64,000 nt of DNA. Origin: an uncultured Phycicoccus sp. (GTDB taxonomy: Bacteria > Actinomycetota > Actinomycetes > Actinomycetales > Dermatophilaceae). The stretch is taken from positions 62,001-126,000 of the forward strand of contig NZ_CANLZR010000004.1 of assembly GCF_947495705.1 (NCBI RefSeq), given 5' to 3'. Below, in pieces: positions 41,277 to 50,609 of the stretch. The translations under genes and the position numbers were made by a program. The notes under the pieces are model-generated. The model searched no databases. It was not told the origin of the DNA and saw only the letters and a program-made list of their open reading frames with translations. How positions within the stretch are numbered: the first letter of the stretch is position 1; the number at the start of each line of letters is the position of its first letter.

Positions 41277-42557
41277 ATGAGAAGAACGTCGACGACATCC
41301 CTGGCCCTCGTGGCCACCCTGGCCCTGACCGTGAGCGCGTGCGGCCGCAGCGACACCACCGAGGACGCAGCGGCGGCGACCGGCGCCGCCGTGGCCGACG
41401 GCAAGGCGACCGGGACCATCACCGTGTGGGCCATGGGCGCCGAGGGCGAGAAGCTGCCCGAGATCACCAAGGAGTTCGAGGCCGCCAACCCCGGGGCCAA
41501 GGTCGAGGTCACCGCCATCCCCTGGGACGCCGCCCACGACAAGTTCACCACCGCGATCACCGCGAACAAGACCCCCGACGTGGCCATGGTCGGCACGACC
41601 TGGATGGGCGAGTTCGCCGGCATGGACGCGCTCGACCCCACCCCCGGCGAGATCGACACGTCCGTCTTCTTCGACGGCGCCCAGAAGACCACCGAGGTGG
41701 GCGGCACCTCGTACGGCATCCCCTGGTACGTGGAGACGCGCCTCGTCTACTACCGCACCGACCTCGCCGAGAAGGCGGGCATCACGACCCCGCCGACCGA
41801 CTGGGCCGGCCTGAAGGACATGGCCAAGGCGATGCAGGACAAGGCGGGCGCCAAGTACGGCATCGGGCTGCAGGCCGGCGGCGTCGGCTCCTGGCAGTCG
41901 GTCATGCCGTTCGCCTGGTCGGCCGGCGCCGACCTGACCAAGGACGGCGGCGAGGCCTACAACTTCGACAGCCCCGAGCTCCTCAAGGCGGCGCAGTACT
42001 ACCAGTCCTTCTTCACCGAGGGCATCGCCGACAAGGCCGCGCCGGCCACCCCCACGACCGAGCCCGACTTCGCCAGCGGCAAGGTGCCGATGTTCATCTC
42101 CGGCCCCTGGATGATGTCCGCCGTCGAGAAGGCCGGCGGCGAGGGCTTCGAGGACAAGTACGACGTCATGCAGATCCCGGCCGACACCCAGTCGTCGTCG
42201 TTCGTCGGCGGCTCCAACCTCGTCGTCTTCAAGAACACCGAGAACCGTGACTCCGCCTGGAAGTTCGTGCAGTGGCTCGCCGAGCCCGAGACCCAGGTCG
42301 ACTGGTACGGGGTCTCCACCGACCTCCCGTCCGTGAAGAGCGCCTGGCAGGACCCGGCCCTGGCCGACGACAGCAAGCTCGCCGTCTTCGGCAAGCAGCT
42401 CGAGACCGCCCAGGCCCCGCCGTCGTTCTCGACGTGGGAGCAGGTCGTGAGCACCTTCGACACCGAGATGGAGAAGGTCACCAAGACCGGCGCCGACCCG
42501 GCGGCCGCTCTCGAGACCGTGCAGTCGCAGGCCGAGTCGATCGGCACCGGCAACTGA
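41277..42557 (+). CDS. Sugar-binding lipoprotein of the ABC importer
   Basis: A 426-residue extracellular solute-binding protein (family 1, maltose-type). The signal is lipoprotein-like: RRTSTTS, hydrophobic stretch, lipobox LTVSAC. The mature part contains ITVWAMGAEGEKLPEITKEFEAANPGAKVEVTAIPWDAAHDKF and PDVAMVGTTWMGEF, typical of sugar-binding proteins. It would feed the two permeases downstream; no ATPase gene is in the operon, so a shared MsiK-like ATPase is implied, as known in actinobacteria. Confidence 0.9.
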   Translation: MRRTSTTSLALVATLALTVSACGRSDTTEDAAAATGAAVADGKATGTITVWAMGAEGEKLPEITKEFEAANPGAKVEVTAIPWDAAHDKFTTAITANKTPDVAMVGTTWMGEFAGMDALDPTPGEIDTSVFFDGAQKTTEVGGTSYGIPWYVETRLVYYRTDLAEKAGITTPPTDWAGLKDMAKAMQDKAGAKYGIGLQAGGVGSWQSVMPFAWSAGADLTKDGGEAYNFDSPELLKAAQYYQSFFTEGIADKAAPATPTTEPDFASGKVPMFISGPWMMSAVEKAGGEGFEDKYDVMQIPADTQSSSFVGGSNLVVFKNTENRDSAWKFVQWLAEPETQVDWYGVSTDLPSVKSAWQDPALADDSKLAVFGKQLETAQAPPSFSTWEQVVSTFDTEMEKVTKTGADPAAALETVQSQAESIGTGN

Positions 42558-42558
42558 C

Positions 42559-43506
42559 ATGTCCACCCTCACCGACGGCGCGGACACCGCGCGCCGCGAG
42601 CAGCTCCCCTCCCGGAAGGCTCGTCCTCGCACGGGCCTCCGGGAGGGGCGGGCGGCCTGGGTGCTCGCCCTGCCGTTCGTCCTGCTGTTCCTCGTGTTCA
42701 CGGTCTGGCCGGTGCTCCAGTCGCTCTTCATGAGCGTCACGGACACCCGCGCCCAGGACCTGCGCACCCCGCTCGCCGTCGACTTCGTGGGCCTGGAGAA
42801 CTACGCCCGGGCGCTGACCGACGAGAACTTCCTGCGGGCCGCACGCAACACCGCGTACTTCGTCGTCGTCGGCGTCCCGCTGACGCTGACGCTGGCGCTG
42901 GCGGCCGCGGTCGCCCTCGACCGCGGGATCACCCGGTTCCGGTCGGCGTTCCGGCTGGGCTTCTACACCCCCGTCGTCACCTCGATCGTCGCCGTCGCAG
43001 TCGTCTGGCAGTTCCTGCTCCAGCGCGAGTTCGGGCTCATCAACACCGTCCTCGGCTGGGTCGGCATCACGGGGCCCAACTGGCTCGGCGACCCCGACTG
43101 GTCGATGCCGGCGCTCATCATGATGGCGGCCTGGCGCAACTTCGGTACCGGCATGATCATCTTCCTCGCCGGCCTCCAGGCGGTGCCGTGGGCCCTGCAC
43201 GAGGCCGCGGCCATCGACGGGGCCAACGCCTGGCAGCGGTTCCGGCACATCACCCTGCCGCTCATGAAGCCGACGATCCTCTTCGTCTCCGTCACGACGA
43301 TGATCGGCTACCTCCAGTTCTTCGAGGAGCCCTTCGTCATGACGAACGGCGGCCCGCTCGACAGCACGGTGTCGATGTCGCTCTACACCTACCGGCAGTT
43401 CGGGTTCGGCAACTACGCCTACGCCGCCTCGCTCAGCTACCTCATCTTCGTCGTCGTGGCGCTCGTCACGGCCCTCCAGTTCCGCGCGCTGCGCGAGAAG
43501 GGGTGA
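42559..43506 (+). CDS. Sugar ABC transporter permease (MalF-like)
   Basis: A 315-residue inner-membrane protein with six to seven membrane segments, preceded by a charged N-terminal region. The EAA loop reads EAAAIDGANAWQRFRHITLPLMKP near residue 220, which contacts the ATPase. Its ATG is 1 nt after the binding-protein stop. Works with the next gene as a heterodimeric channel. Confidence 0.9.
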   Translation: MSTLTDGADTARREQLPSRKARPRTGLREGRAAWVLALPFVLLFLVFTVWPVLQSLFMSVTDTRAQDLRTPLAVDFVGLENYARALTDENFLRAARNTAYFVVVGVPLTLTLALAAAVALDRGITRFRSAFRLGFYTPVVTSIVAVAVVWQFLLQREFGLINTVLGWVGITGPNWLGDPDWSMPALIMMAAWRNFGTGMIIFLAGLQAVPWALHEAAAIDGANAWQRFRHITLPLMKPTILFVSVTTMIGYLQFFEEPFVMTNGGPLDSTVSMSLYTYRQFGFGNYAYAASLSYLIFVVVALVTALQFRALREKG

Positions 43507-43513
43507 GCACACC

Positions 43514-44338
43514 GTGAACGCCAAGAACCCCGGCAAGTGGTGGCTGTACGTCCTGCTCTCCCTCGCGGTCGTCGTCGTGGCCGCCCCGTTCGTCTGGATG
43601 GTGCTCGGCAGCTTCAAGACCACTGCCGAGCTGCGCCAGAGCCCCCCGACATGGCTGCCCGAGACCGCCACACTCGACAACTACACCCAGCTGTTCTCCC
43701 GCCTCGACTTCGGGACGTACTTCTTCAACTCGACCGTCGTCGCCGTCGTCGTCACGGCGGGCAACCTGCTCTTCTGCTCGATGCTGGGCTACGCCCTGGC
43801 GATGCTGGAGTTCCGGGGGAAGCGCGCCCTGTTCGGCCTCGTCATGGGCACCCTCCTCATCCCCGGGGTCGTCACCTTCGTGCCGCTGTTCGTCCTCGTG
43901 GCCAACGCCGGCCTCATCGACACCCTCCCGGGCCTGATGCTGCCCTTCCTGGCCGCCCCGTTCGGGGTGTTCCTCATGCGGCAGTTCATCCTCGGCCTGC
44001 CGCGGGACCTGCTCGACGCGGGCCGGGTCGACGGTGCGGGGGAGCTGCGCATCTTCGCCAAGATCATCCTGCCGCTGTGCGGGCCCGCGCTGGCGACCCT
44101 CGGCATCCTCACCTTCCTCGGCAGCTGGAACAACTTCCTCTGGCCCCTCGTCGTGGCCCAGACCGAGGACACCTACACCCTCCCGGTGGCGCTCGCCCTG
44201 TACTCCAAGGGCCAGAACGCCACGAACTACGGGCTGCTCCTCGCCGGCGCCACCGTCGTGGTGATCCCGGTCCTCATGGTGTTCCTCGCGTTCCAGCGAC
44301 GCGTCATCGAGGGCATCGCCACGACCGGCATCAAGTAG
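43514..44338 (+). CDS. Sugar ABC transporter permease (MalG-like)
   Basis: A 274-residue permease with six predicted membrane segments. The EAA-type loop, here LLDAGRVDGAGELRIFAKIILPLCGP, is located near residue 165. Short N-terminal cytoplasmic part (MNAKNPGK), then the WWLYVLLSLAVVVVAAPFVWM segment. GTG at 43514 follows the MalF-like gene by 7 nt. Its partner ATPase is not in the window. Confidence 0.9.
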   Translation: MNAKNPGKWWLYVLLSLAVVVVAAPFVWMVLGSFKTTAELRQSPPTWLPETATLDNYTQLFSRLDFGTYFFNSTVVAVVVTAGNLLFCSMLGYALAMLEFRGKRALFGLVMGTLLIPGVVTFVPLFVLVANAGLIDTLPGLMLPFLAAPFGVFLMRQFILGLPRDLLDAGRVDGAGELRIFAKIILPLCGPALATLGILTFLGSWNNFLWPLVVAQTEDTYTLPVALALYSKGQNATNYGLLLAGATVVVIPVLMVFLAFQRRVIEGIATTGIK

Positions 44339-44409
44339 CCCACAGCACTGCACGCACACCCGACCGCCACGGGTCGCCGCCCGGCGACACCGACGAACGG
44401 AGACCGACC

Positions 44410-45993
44410 ATGACCGACCTCACCATCCCCACCGCAGCCCGCCGACAGGTGATCCTCGGGGGCGCCGCCGCCCTCGTGGGCCTCGGCGCCGCCCCGCAGG
44501 CAGCCGCGGCCGTGGCGCCCGCGCGCGGCGTCCCGAACTCCCGGCTCCACCGCTGGGCGAGGGACACCTGGCACAGCCTCGACGCGATGACCGTGCCGGC
44601 CACCGGCCTGCCCGCCGACAACATCCCCGAGTCCCTCGCCCCGGGCGACCGGTCCGGCTACACCTCCCCGACGAACATCGGTGGCTACCTGTGGTCGACC
44701 GTCGTCGCCCGCGAGCTCGGCATCATCTCGCCCGCCGACGCCAGCCGGCGGATGCTGCGGACGATCCAGACCCTCGAGGGAATGGAGCACCACGAGCCGA
44801 GCGGCATGTTCTACAACTGGTACGACGAGGCCACCGGTGACGCGATCCGCTCCTGGCCCGGCACCGGGGCCACGGTCCACCCGTTCGTCTCCAGCGTCGA
44901 CAGCGGCTGGCTGGGCGCGGCCCTGCTCGTCGTGAGCACGGCCGACCGCGTCGCCGGTCCGCGGGCGAAGGCACTGTTCGAGCGGATGCGCTGGGACGCC
45001 TTCTACAACCCCGGCGACGGCGCCGACGGCCACCCCATGGTGCGCACCGGCGGGCTCATGCACGGTGGGTTCTTCGTCTTCGACCACGAGCGTCCCGGCG
45101 GGGTCTACCGCGGCACCCACATCGGCGGCGAGGACGTCTGGCTCACCACCCACCACTACGACACGATCGTCTCCGAGACCCGCATCACGAGCTACCTCGG
45201 GATCCTCACCGGGCAGGTGCCCGGCAAGCACTACTTCGCCCCCTGGCGCACGTTCCCCGCGAGCTGCGACTGGGCCTGGCCCGAGATGCAGCCGGTCGGG
45301 GAGACCCGCACCTACCTCGGGGTGGATGTGTACGAGGGCGCCTACACCTACCGCGGCATGCACATCGTCCCCGGCTGGGGCGGCAGCATGTTCGAGGAGC
45401 TGATGCCCGCCGTGTTCGTCCCGGAGGAGACCTGGGCACCCCGCAGCTGGGGCGTCAACCACCCCCTCCACGTCCGGGCCGAGCGCGAGCACGGCATGGA
45501 GGAGGCCGGATACGGCTACTGGGGCTTCTCCCCGGCGAGCGACCCGTTCGCCAACTACCGGGAGTACGGCGTCGACGCTCTGGGCATGAACCCCGAGGGC
45601 TACTTCTCCGACCGGGAGAGCACCAACTACGACGCCGGGTTCGGCGACTGCCGCGAAGGCACCAACCCGACCCCCGAGTACGGCGACGGTGTCGTCACCC
45701 CGCACGCCTCCTTCCTCGCGATGATGGTCGAGCGTGGCGAGGCCACCGCCAACCTGCTGCGGATCGAGCAGCAGCTCGGCGCCTACGGCAAGGGCGGCTT
45801 CTTCGACGCCGTCGCGGTCGGCTCGGGCACCATCGCCCGTCGCTACCTCTCGCTCGACCAGGCCATGGTCATGGGTGCCCTCGGCAACGTCCTCGGCAAG
45901 GACATGCTCCGCCGCGCCTTCAGCACCCCCGACGTCGAGGCCGCCCTGCGCCCGGTCATCGGGCTCGAGGAGTTCGGGGCGGGCATCGCATGA
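44410..45993 (+). CDS. TAT-exported glycoamylase-like (GH144-like) glucanase
   Basis: A 527-residue protein with a twin-arginine-type start (ARRQVILGGAAALVGLG, then AAAA cleavage). Motifs fit the 'Glycoamylase' domain shared with GH144 endo-beta-1,2-glucanases: YTSPTNIGGYLWSTVVARELGII, MFYNWYDEATGDAI, FVSSVDSGWLGAALLVVSTA, GYGYWGFSPASDPF and YGVDALGMNPEG. It should hydrolyse a glucan outside the cell. The stop overlaps the ATG of a GH3 gene (45990) and the importer lies just upstream, so glucan fragments would be taken up and cut to glucose. Family assignment is firm at the fold level; linkage is inferred. Confidence 0.75.
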   Translation: MTDLTIPTAARRQVILGGAAALVGLGAAPQAAAAVAPARGVPNSRLHRWARDTWHSLDAMTVPATGLPADNIPESLAPGDRSGYTSPTNIGGYLWSTVVARELGIISPADASRRMLRTIQTLEGMEHHEPSGMFYNWYDEATGDAIRSWPGTGATVHPFVSSVDSGWLGAALLVVSTADRVAGPRAKALFERMRWDAFYNPGDGADGHPMVRTGGLMHGGFFVFDHERPGGVYRGTHIGGEDVWLTTHHYDTIVSETRITSYLGILTGQVPGKHYFAPWRTFPASCDWAWPEMQPVGETRTYLGVDVYEGAYTYRGMHIVPGWGGSMFEELMPAVFVPEETWAPRSWGVNHPLHVRAEREHGMEEAGYGYWGFSPASDPFANYREYGVDALGMNPEGYFSDRESTNYDAGFGDCREGTNPTPEYGDGVVTPHASFLAMMVERGEATANLLRIEQQLGAYGKGGFFDAVAVGSGTIARRYLSLDQAMVMGALGNVLGKDMLRRAFSTPDVEAALRPVIGLEEFGAGIA

Positions 45994-47882
45994 GCGCCTC
46001 GTCCGCACCCGAGATGTCCCCCGCCGTCGCCCACCCCGCGACCGGTGACACGCCGGCCTGGCGCGACCTCAACGGCAACGGCGTCCTGGACCCCTACGAG
46101 GATCCGCGCCGACCCGTGGAGGAGCGCGTCGAGGACCTCCTCGGGCGGCTCTCCCTCGAGGAGAAGGTCGGCCTGATGTTCCACACCGTCATCGAGGCGG
46201 GCGCCGACGGCGGGGTGCTCGAGACACCGGGCAAGATCAGCAAGTCCCCCACGAGCGACGTCGTGCTGCGCAAGCACCTGTCGCACTTCAACGTCCACGA
46301 GCTGCGGGACGCCCGGCAGGCGGCACGGTGGAGCAACGCCCTCCAGCGGCTCGCCGAGCGCACCCCGCACGGCATCCCCGTGACGGTCAGCACCGACCCG
46401 CGGCACGCCTTCATCGAGAACGCCGGCGTCTCGTTCGCCGCGGGGTCGTTCTCGCAGTGGCCCGAGCCGCTCGGGCTCGCGGCGCTGCGCGACGTGGACC
46501 TCGTCCGCCGCTTCGCCGACATCGCCCGGCGGGAGTACCGCGCCGTCGGCATCCGGGCGGCGCTGCACCCCACCCTGGACCTCGCGACCGAGCCCCGGTG
46601 GGCCCGGCAGGCGGGCACCTTTGGGCAGGACCCGGCCCTCGCTGGCGACCTCGGGGTGGCCTACCTCGAGGGCTTCCAGGGCTCCGCCGACCTCGGCCCG
46701 GACGCCGTCTCGTGCGTGACGAAGCACTTCCCCGGCGGCGGCCCGCAGCAGGACGGCGAGGACGCCCACTTCCCGTACGGGCGTGAACAGGTCTACCCGG
46801 GGGGCCGGTTCGCCGACCACCTCGCGCCGTTCCCACGGGCGATCGCGGCCGGGACCGCGGCGATCATGCCGTACTACGGGATGCCGGTCGGGCTCGAGGT
46901 CGACGGCGAGCCCATCGAGCAGGTCGGCTTCGGCTACAACCGGCAGGTCGTCACCGGGCTGCTCCGCGAGAAGCTCGGATTCGACGGTGTCGTCCTCACC
47001 GACTGGGAGCTCGTCAACGACAACCATGTCGGCGACCAGGTGCTCCCCGCGCGGGCCTGGGGTGTCGAGCACCTCGACCCCAGCGGGCGGATGGAGCTGA
47101 TCCTGGAGGCCGGGGCCGACCAGTTCGGGGGGGAGGAGTGCGTCGACCTGCTCCTCGACCTCGTCCGCCGCGGACGCGTGCCGGAGGCCCGGATCGACGA
47201 GTCGGCCCGTCGCCTGCTCCGGGTGAAGTTCCGGCTCGGCCTGTTCGAGAACCCCTTCGTCGACGAGGACGTCGCGGTCGCGACGCTCGGCAACGAGGAG
47301 TTCCGTCGCGCCGGTCACGAGGCCCAGGCCGGGTCGGTGACGGTGCTGCGCAACGAGGCACCCGGCGGCCGCGGAGCCCCCGTCCTTCCGCTGCGCCCCG
47401 GGACGCGCGTCTACGCGGAAGGCGTCGGCCACGACGCCCTGACGGAGGCCGGGCTGCGGGCCGTCGCGTCACCGGAGCAGGCGGACGTGGCGCTCGTGCG
47501 GCTGGCGGCGCCCTTCGAGCACCGCGACGACCTCTTCCTCGAGGCGTGGTTCCACCAGGGCTCCCTGGACTTCCCGCCTGGGCTCGTCACCCGGATCGAG
47601 CGGATCGCGGCGCTCTGCCCGGTCGTCCTCGACCTCTCGCTCGACCGGCCGGCCATCCTCACCCCGCTCGTGCCGGTGTGCGCCGCGATCACGGCGACGT
47701 ACGGCAGCAGCCCGGTCGCGCTTCTCGATGCGCTGACCGGCCTGACCCCACCGCGGGGACGGCTCCCGTTCGACCTCCCCCGGTCCATGGAGGCCGTGCG
47801 GCGCCACCCGGAGGACGTCCCGGGCTTCGGGGTCGAGGCCCTCTTCCGGTTCGGCGACGGGCTGGAGCTGCCCCTCGCCTGA
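45990..47882 (+). CDS. Glycoside hydrolase family 3 beta-glucosidase
   Basis: A 630-residue GH3 enzyme with no signal peptide, so probably intracellular. The N-terminal TIM-barrel domain has VEERVEDLLGRLSLEEKVGLM, KHFPGGGP and the nucleophile region GFDGVVLTDWELV (Asp in TDW). The second alpha/beta domain starts near residue 440 with SVTVLRNE. ATG at 45990 overlaps the previous stop. Together with the GH144-like protein and importer this suggests hydrolysis of imported beta-linked glucooligosaccharides, perhaps sophorose-like. Confidence 0.88.
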   Translation: MSASSAPEMSPAVAHPATGDTPAWRDLNGNGVLDPYEDPRRPVEERVEDLLGRLSLEEKVGLMFHTVIEAGADGGVLETPGKISKSPTSDVVLRKHLSHFNVHELRDARQAARWSNALQRLAERTPHGIPVTVSTDPRHAFIENAGVSFAAGSFSQWPEPLGLAALRDVDLVRRFADIARREYRAVGIRAALHPTLDLATEPRWARQAGTFGQDPALAGDLGVAYLEGFQGSADLGPDAVSCVTKHFPGGGPQQDGEDAHFPYGREQVYPGGRFADHLAPFPRAIAAGTAAIMPYYGMPVGLEVDGEPIEQVGFGYNRQVVTGLLREKLGFDGVVLTDWELVNDNHVGDQVLPARAWGVEHLDPSGRMELILEAGADQFGGEECVDLLLDLVRRGRVPEARIDESARRLLRVKFRLGLFENPFVDEDVAVATLGNEEFRRAGHEAQAGSVTVLRNEAPGGRGAPVLPLRPGTRVYAEGVGHDALTEAGLRAVASPEQADVALVRLAAPFEHRDDLFLEAWFHQGSLDFPPGLVTRIERIAALCPVVLDLSLDRPAILTPLVPVCAAITATYGSSPVALLDALTGLTPPRGRLPFDLPRSMEAVRRHPEDVPGFGVEALFRFGDGLELPLA

Positions 47883-47891
47883 GCCGGGCGG

Positions 47892-48701
47892 TTACAGGGC
47901 CGGGACGGCGAGGATGCTCTTGAGGTCTCCGACCCGGTCCGTGCACCACATGTCGAGGTCCGAGCCGTTCGCCGAGGCCACGAGCTTGCGGTACCCCAGG
48001 GACGACGTGTCGAGCGAACCCTGGAGGTAGTCGACGCAGAGGTCGGAGGTCGTGGCCGTCGACGACGACCCGTCGTCGGCCTTGGCCCCGTCCTTGGCCT
48101 TGGGCTTGGCCTTGGCCTTCGTCGTGGCCGGGTCGGAGGACGTGGGCTTCGCGTTCGACGTGGCACCGCCGGTGCTGGTCCGGTCCGGCGACGGGGCGGC
48201 CGTGCGGCTGGACCCGCCGGACGTCGCCGGGGCGCTCGCGCCCGTGGGCCGCGTCGCGGGGGCGCTGGTGGGGCTGGGCTCGGTGCGCGGGGTCGCGCTG
48301 GACGGCTTGGCCGCCGCGACGGCCCCGCTCGGGGCCACCGTGCGCGACGCCGTGATGCTGTGGACGCCGTCGATGGCCTGCGGCGCCGCCGCGGACCATC
48401 CCACGGCCCGCATGGCTGCCCCCGGAACGTCTGCGGCCGACATGCCCGTCAGCGAGAGCGCGGCGCCGCTCGTCGCCACGATCCCGACGGTGGCCAGGGC
48501 GGAGATCCACAGGACCCGGTGCCGCCGGTGGCGGCTCTTCACCACCGTCGTGCGCCGGGCGCTCCGGCTGGTCACCGAGCCCCCCGGGGCCGGTCGGGTC
48601 TTTCCGGGTCGCTTGGGGTGGGACGTGCGGGGTCGGCGCGACGGGTACATGGCCCGGCGACGCTCCACCCGCGTCAGCTGCACCTTCGGTTCGTCCTGCA
48701 T
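47892..48701 (-). CDS. Hypothetical membrane-anchored protein with Ser/Thr/Pro/Ala-rich linker
   Basis: A 269-residue protein: basic N-terminal region, one membrane segment (VLWISALATVGIVATSGAALSL), a low-complexity Ala/Ser/Thr/Pro/Lys linker, and a C-terminal domain of about 50 residues with two Cys (SDLCVDYLQGSLD and DMWCTDRVGDLK) that could form a disulfide. ATG at 48701 with a G-rich upstream site. No family recognised; the layout suggests an exported wall-reaching protein. Confidence 0.65.
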   Translation of the reverse strand: MQDEPKVQLTRVERRRAMYPSRRPRTSHPKRPGKTRPAPGGSVTSRSARRTTVVKSRHRRHRVLWISALATVGIVATSGAALSLTGMSAADVPGAAMRAVGWSAAAPQAIDGVHSITASRTVAPSGAVAAAKPSSATPRTEPSPTSAPATRPTGASAPATSGGSSRTAAPSPDRTSTGGATSNAKPTSSDPATTKAKAKPKAKDGAKADDGSSSTATTSDLCVDYLQGSLDTSSLGYRKLVASANGSDLDMWCTDRVGDLKSILAVPAL

Positions 48702-49080
48702 CCCCCCACTTTCCACAGACGGGGAGCGGGGTCGCAGACGATCCGGGGGGCGATCGACCATTCGGCCGATGGAATTCGAGCCACTTGACCGGACCTTTAC
48801 CTTTACTTGACGAACCTCCGGCCCCACGGAGCCCGCCCAGCCCACCCGTCCCGTCGGTCACTCCACGGTGCGGACACCTCGGGGGCTACCCCCGGGTAAG
48901 GCTCGTCCCCGGTGCTGGTCGGCCCCGGGTAAAAGTTCCGTACATTCCCCGTGGCACCGTGAACCGATACCCCCGCGGGCCCCGAGCGCGCGCCTATCGT
49001 CCCCGGTCCAGACACCCCGTGGACCGACCGACCCGGCCACTCACGCACCACACGCGACGGGGTGACGGAGGAACACCACC
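48702..49080. other. Intergenic region, 379 bp, divergent promoters
   Basis: This region separates a hypothetical minus-strand gene from a secreted subtilase gene. It is less GC-rich around 48785-48812 (two TTGAC-like hexamers at 48785 and 48807). Two direct copies of CCCCGGGTAA lie 33 bp apart at 48890-48899 and 48923-48932. TACATT at 48941-48946 may be a -10 for the peptidase, giving a leader of about 128 nt. No gene is supported inside it. Confidence 0.45.
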
Positions 49081-50541
49081 GTGCGACTCAAGCCCACAAC
49101 CGCCGTCGGCGCCGCGATCCTCGCGGCCGCCGCCGGGCTCACCACACCCCTGACCGCCAGTGCCGGCGCCGACCTCGCCCCGGTCTCCACGCACCTCTCG
49201 GGCACCCTCGGCTCACTCACCGGGGCAGGCCAGGCGATCGTCATGGTCCACGGCGCCACCCTGGCCGATGCCGAGGACGCCGTCGCCGAGGCAGGGATGA
49301 CCCGCAAGTTCGCGTTCGAGAAGATCGGCGTCGTCGGCGCCCTCGGCACCGCGCAGCAGATCCAGGAGGTCCGCGCCCAGGACGGGGTTACCTACGTCGA
49401 GGGCAACGCCCCCATCGAGCTCTTCCAGGAGACCTCGAACAAGGCCACCCGCGGGCTTGAGGCCGCCCAGACCCTCACCGGGGCCGACGGCAAGCCGCTG
49501 ACCGGCAACGGCGTCAGCGTCGCCGTCATCGACTCCGGCGTCGACCCGACCCACCCGTACTTCCGCGAGGCCGACGGCTCCAGCGCTGTCGTGGCCAACC
49601 TCAAGACGGTGTGCGAGCCGCTGACCGAGACCGTGTGCACCGTCCAGCGCGTCCCCGGATCGGTCGACACCGACACGCTCTCCGGCGGGGGCCACGGCAC
49701 CCACGTGAGCGGCATCGTCGCGGGCAACCCGACGACGCTCACCGACGGTGGCACGCTCCAGGGCGCGGCCCCCGGCGCCAAGCTCGTCTCGGTCTCGACG
49801 GGTGCGGTCCTGTTCATCATCGGCGCGGACGCAGCGCTCAACTGGGTGCTCGAGAACCACGCAGCCCCCTGTGGCCCCGGCGTCCCCGCGAGCACCTGCC
49901 CGCCGATCAAGGTGACGAACAACAGCTACGGCCCGAGCGGCGGCGGCGACTTCGACCCGAACTCCGCGACGGTCAAGCTGCAGCGTGCGCTCGTGAAGGA
50001 GGGCGTCGTCTCGGTCTGGGCCAACGGCAACGACGGCGGTGACGGCTCGGAGAGCCTGTCGAACCCGCCCGGTCAGGACCCGACCGGCGGGATCCTGTCG
50101 GTCGCGTCGTACTACGACCAGGACACCGGGACGCGCAACGGCACCGTGTCCGACTACAGCTCGCGCGGCAAGGCCGGTGACCAGTCGACCTACCCGGACA
50201 TCTCGGCGCCCGGTGAGGACATCACCTCCGCCTGCCGGGTGTACCTCCCGATCTGCATGACCGGGCTGGACCCGCGCAACGGCCCCGGCCCGCTGGACCT
50301 CGGGACCTTCAACACGATCAGCGGCACCTCGATGGCCGCCCCGCACATCGCGGGCATCGTCGCCCAGCTGTTCCAGGCGAACCCGAACGCGACCCCGGCG
50401 CAGGTCGAGTCGGCGCTGAAGCGGACGGCGCACAAGTACACCGACGGCGCGCCCTACGAGAGCGGGCCGCTCGGCACCACCTCGTTCGACAAGGGCTACG
50501 GCCTCGTCGACGTCGTGGCGGCCGCCGGCGCGCTCGGCTGA
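49081..50541 (+). CDS. Secreted S8 serine peptidase (subtilisin-like)
   Basis: A 486-residue subtilase. The N-terminus is a Sec signal peptide (MRLKPTTAVGAAILAAAAGL, cleavage near TASA), followed by an I9-like propeptide (AIVMVHGATLADAEDAVAEAG, ending YVEGNAPIELFQE). The triad is D151 (VIDSGVDPTHP), H205 (GHGTHVSGI) and S417 (GTSMAAPHIAG). Ends cleanly after the catalytic domain. GTG at 49081 with GGAGGA nine nt upstream. A perfect hairpin terminator follows. Confidence 0.93.
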   Translation: MRLKPTTAVGAAILAAAAGLTTPLTASAGADLAPVSTHLSGTLGSLTGAGQAIVMVHGATLADAEDAVAEAGMTRKFAFEKIGVVGALGTAQQIQEVRAQDGVTYVEGNAPIELFQETSNKATRGLEAAQTLTGADGKPLTGNGVSVAVIDSGVDPTHPYFREADGSSAVVANLKTVCEPLTETVCTVQRVPGSVDTDTLSGGGHGTHVSGIVAGNPTTLTDGGTLQGAAPGAKLVSVSTGAVLFIIGADAALNWVLENHAAPCGPGVPASTCPPIKVTNNSYGPSGGGDFDPNSATVKLQRALVKEGVVSVWANGNDGGDGSESLSNPPGQDPTGGILSVASYYDQDTGTRNGTVSDYSSRGKAGDQSTYPDISAPGEDITSACRVYLPICMTGLDPRNGPGPLDLGTFNTISGTSMAAPHIAGIVAQLFQANPNATPAQVESALKRTAHKYTDGAPYESGPLGTTSFDKGYGLVDVVAAAGALG

Positions 50542-50553
50542 GCTCACCGCCGC

Positions 50554-50593
50554 ACGCAGAACGCCCGGGCCGATCGGCCCGGGCGTTCTGCGT
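50554..50593. terminator. 40-bp perfect palindrome, shared terminator
   Basis: ACGCAGAACGCCCGGGCC (50554-50571) is followed by GATC and the exact complement (50576-50593). It separates the subtilase gene and the convergent hypothetical gene and should terminate both. No U-tract follows. Confidence 0.8.
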
Positions 50594-50609
50594 GTGCTGG
50601 GTCCGACGA

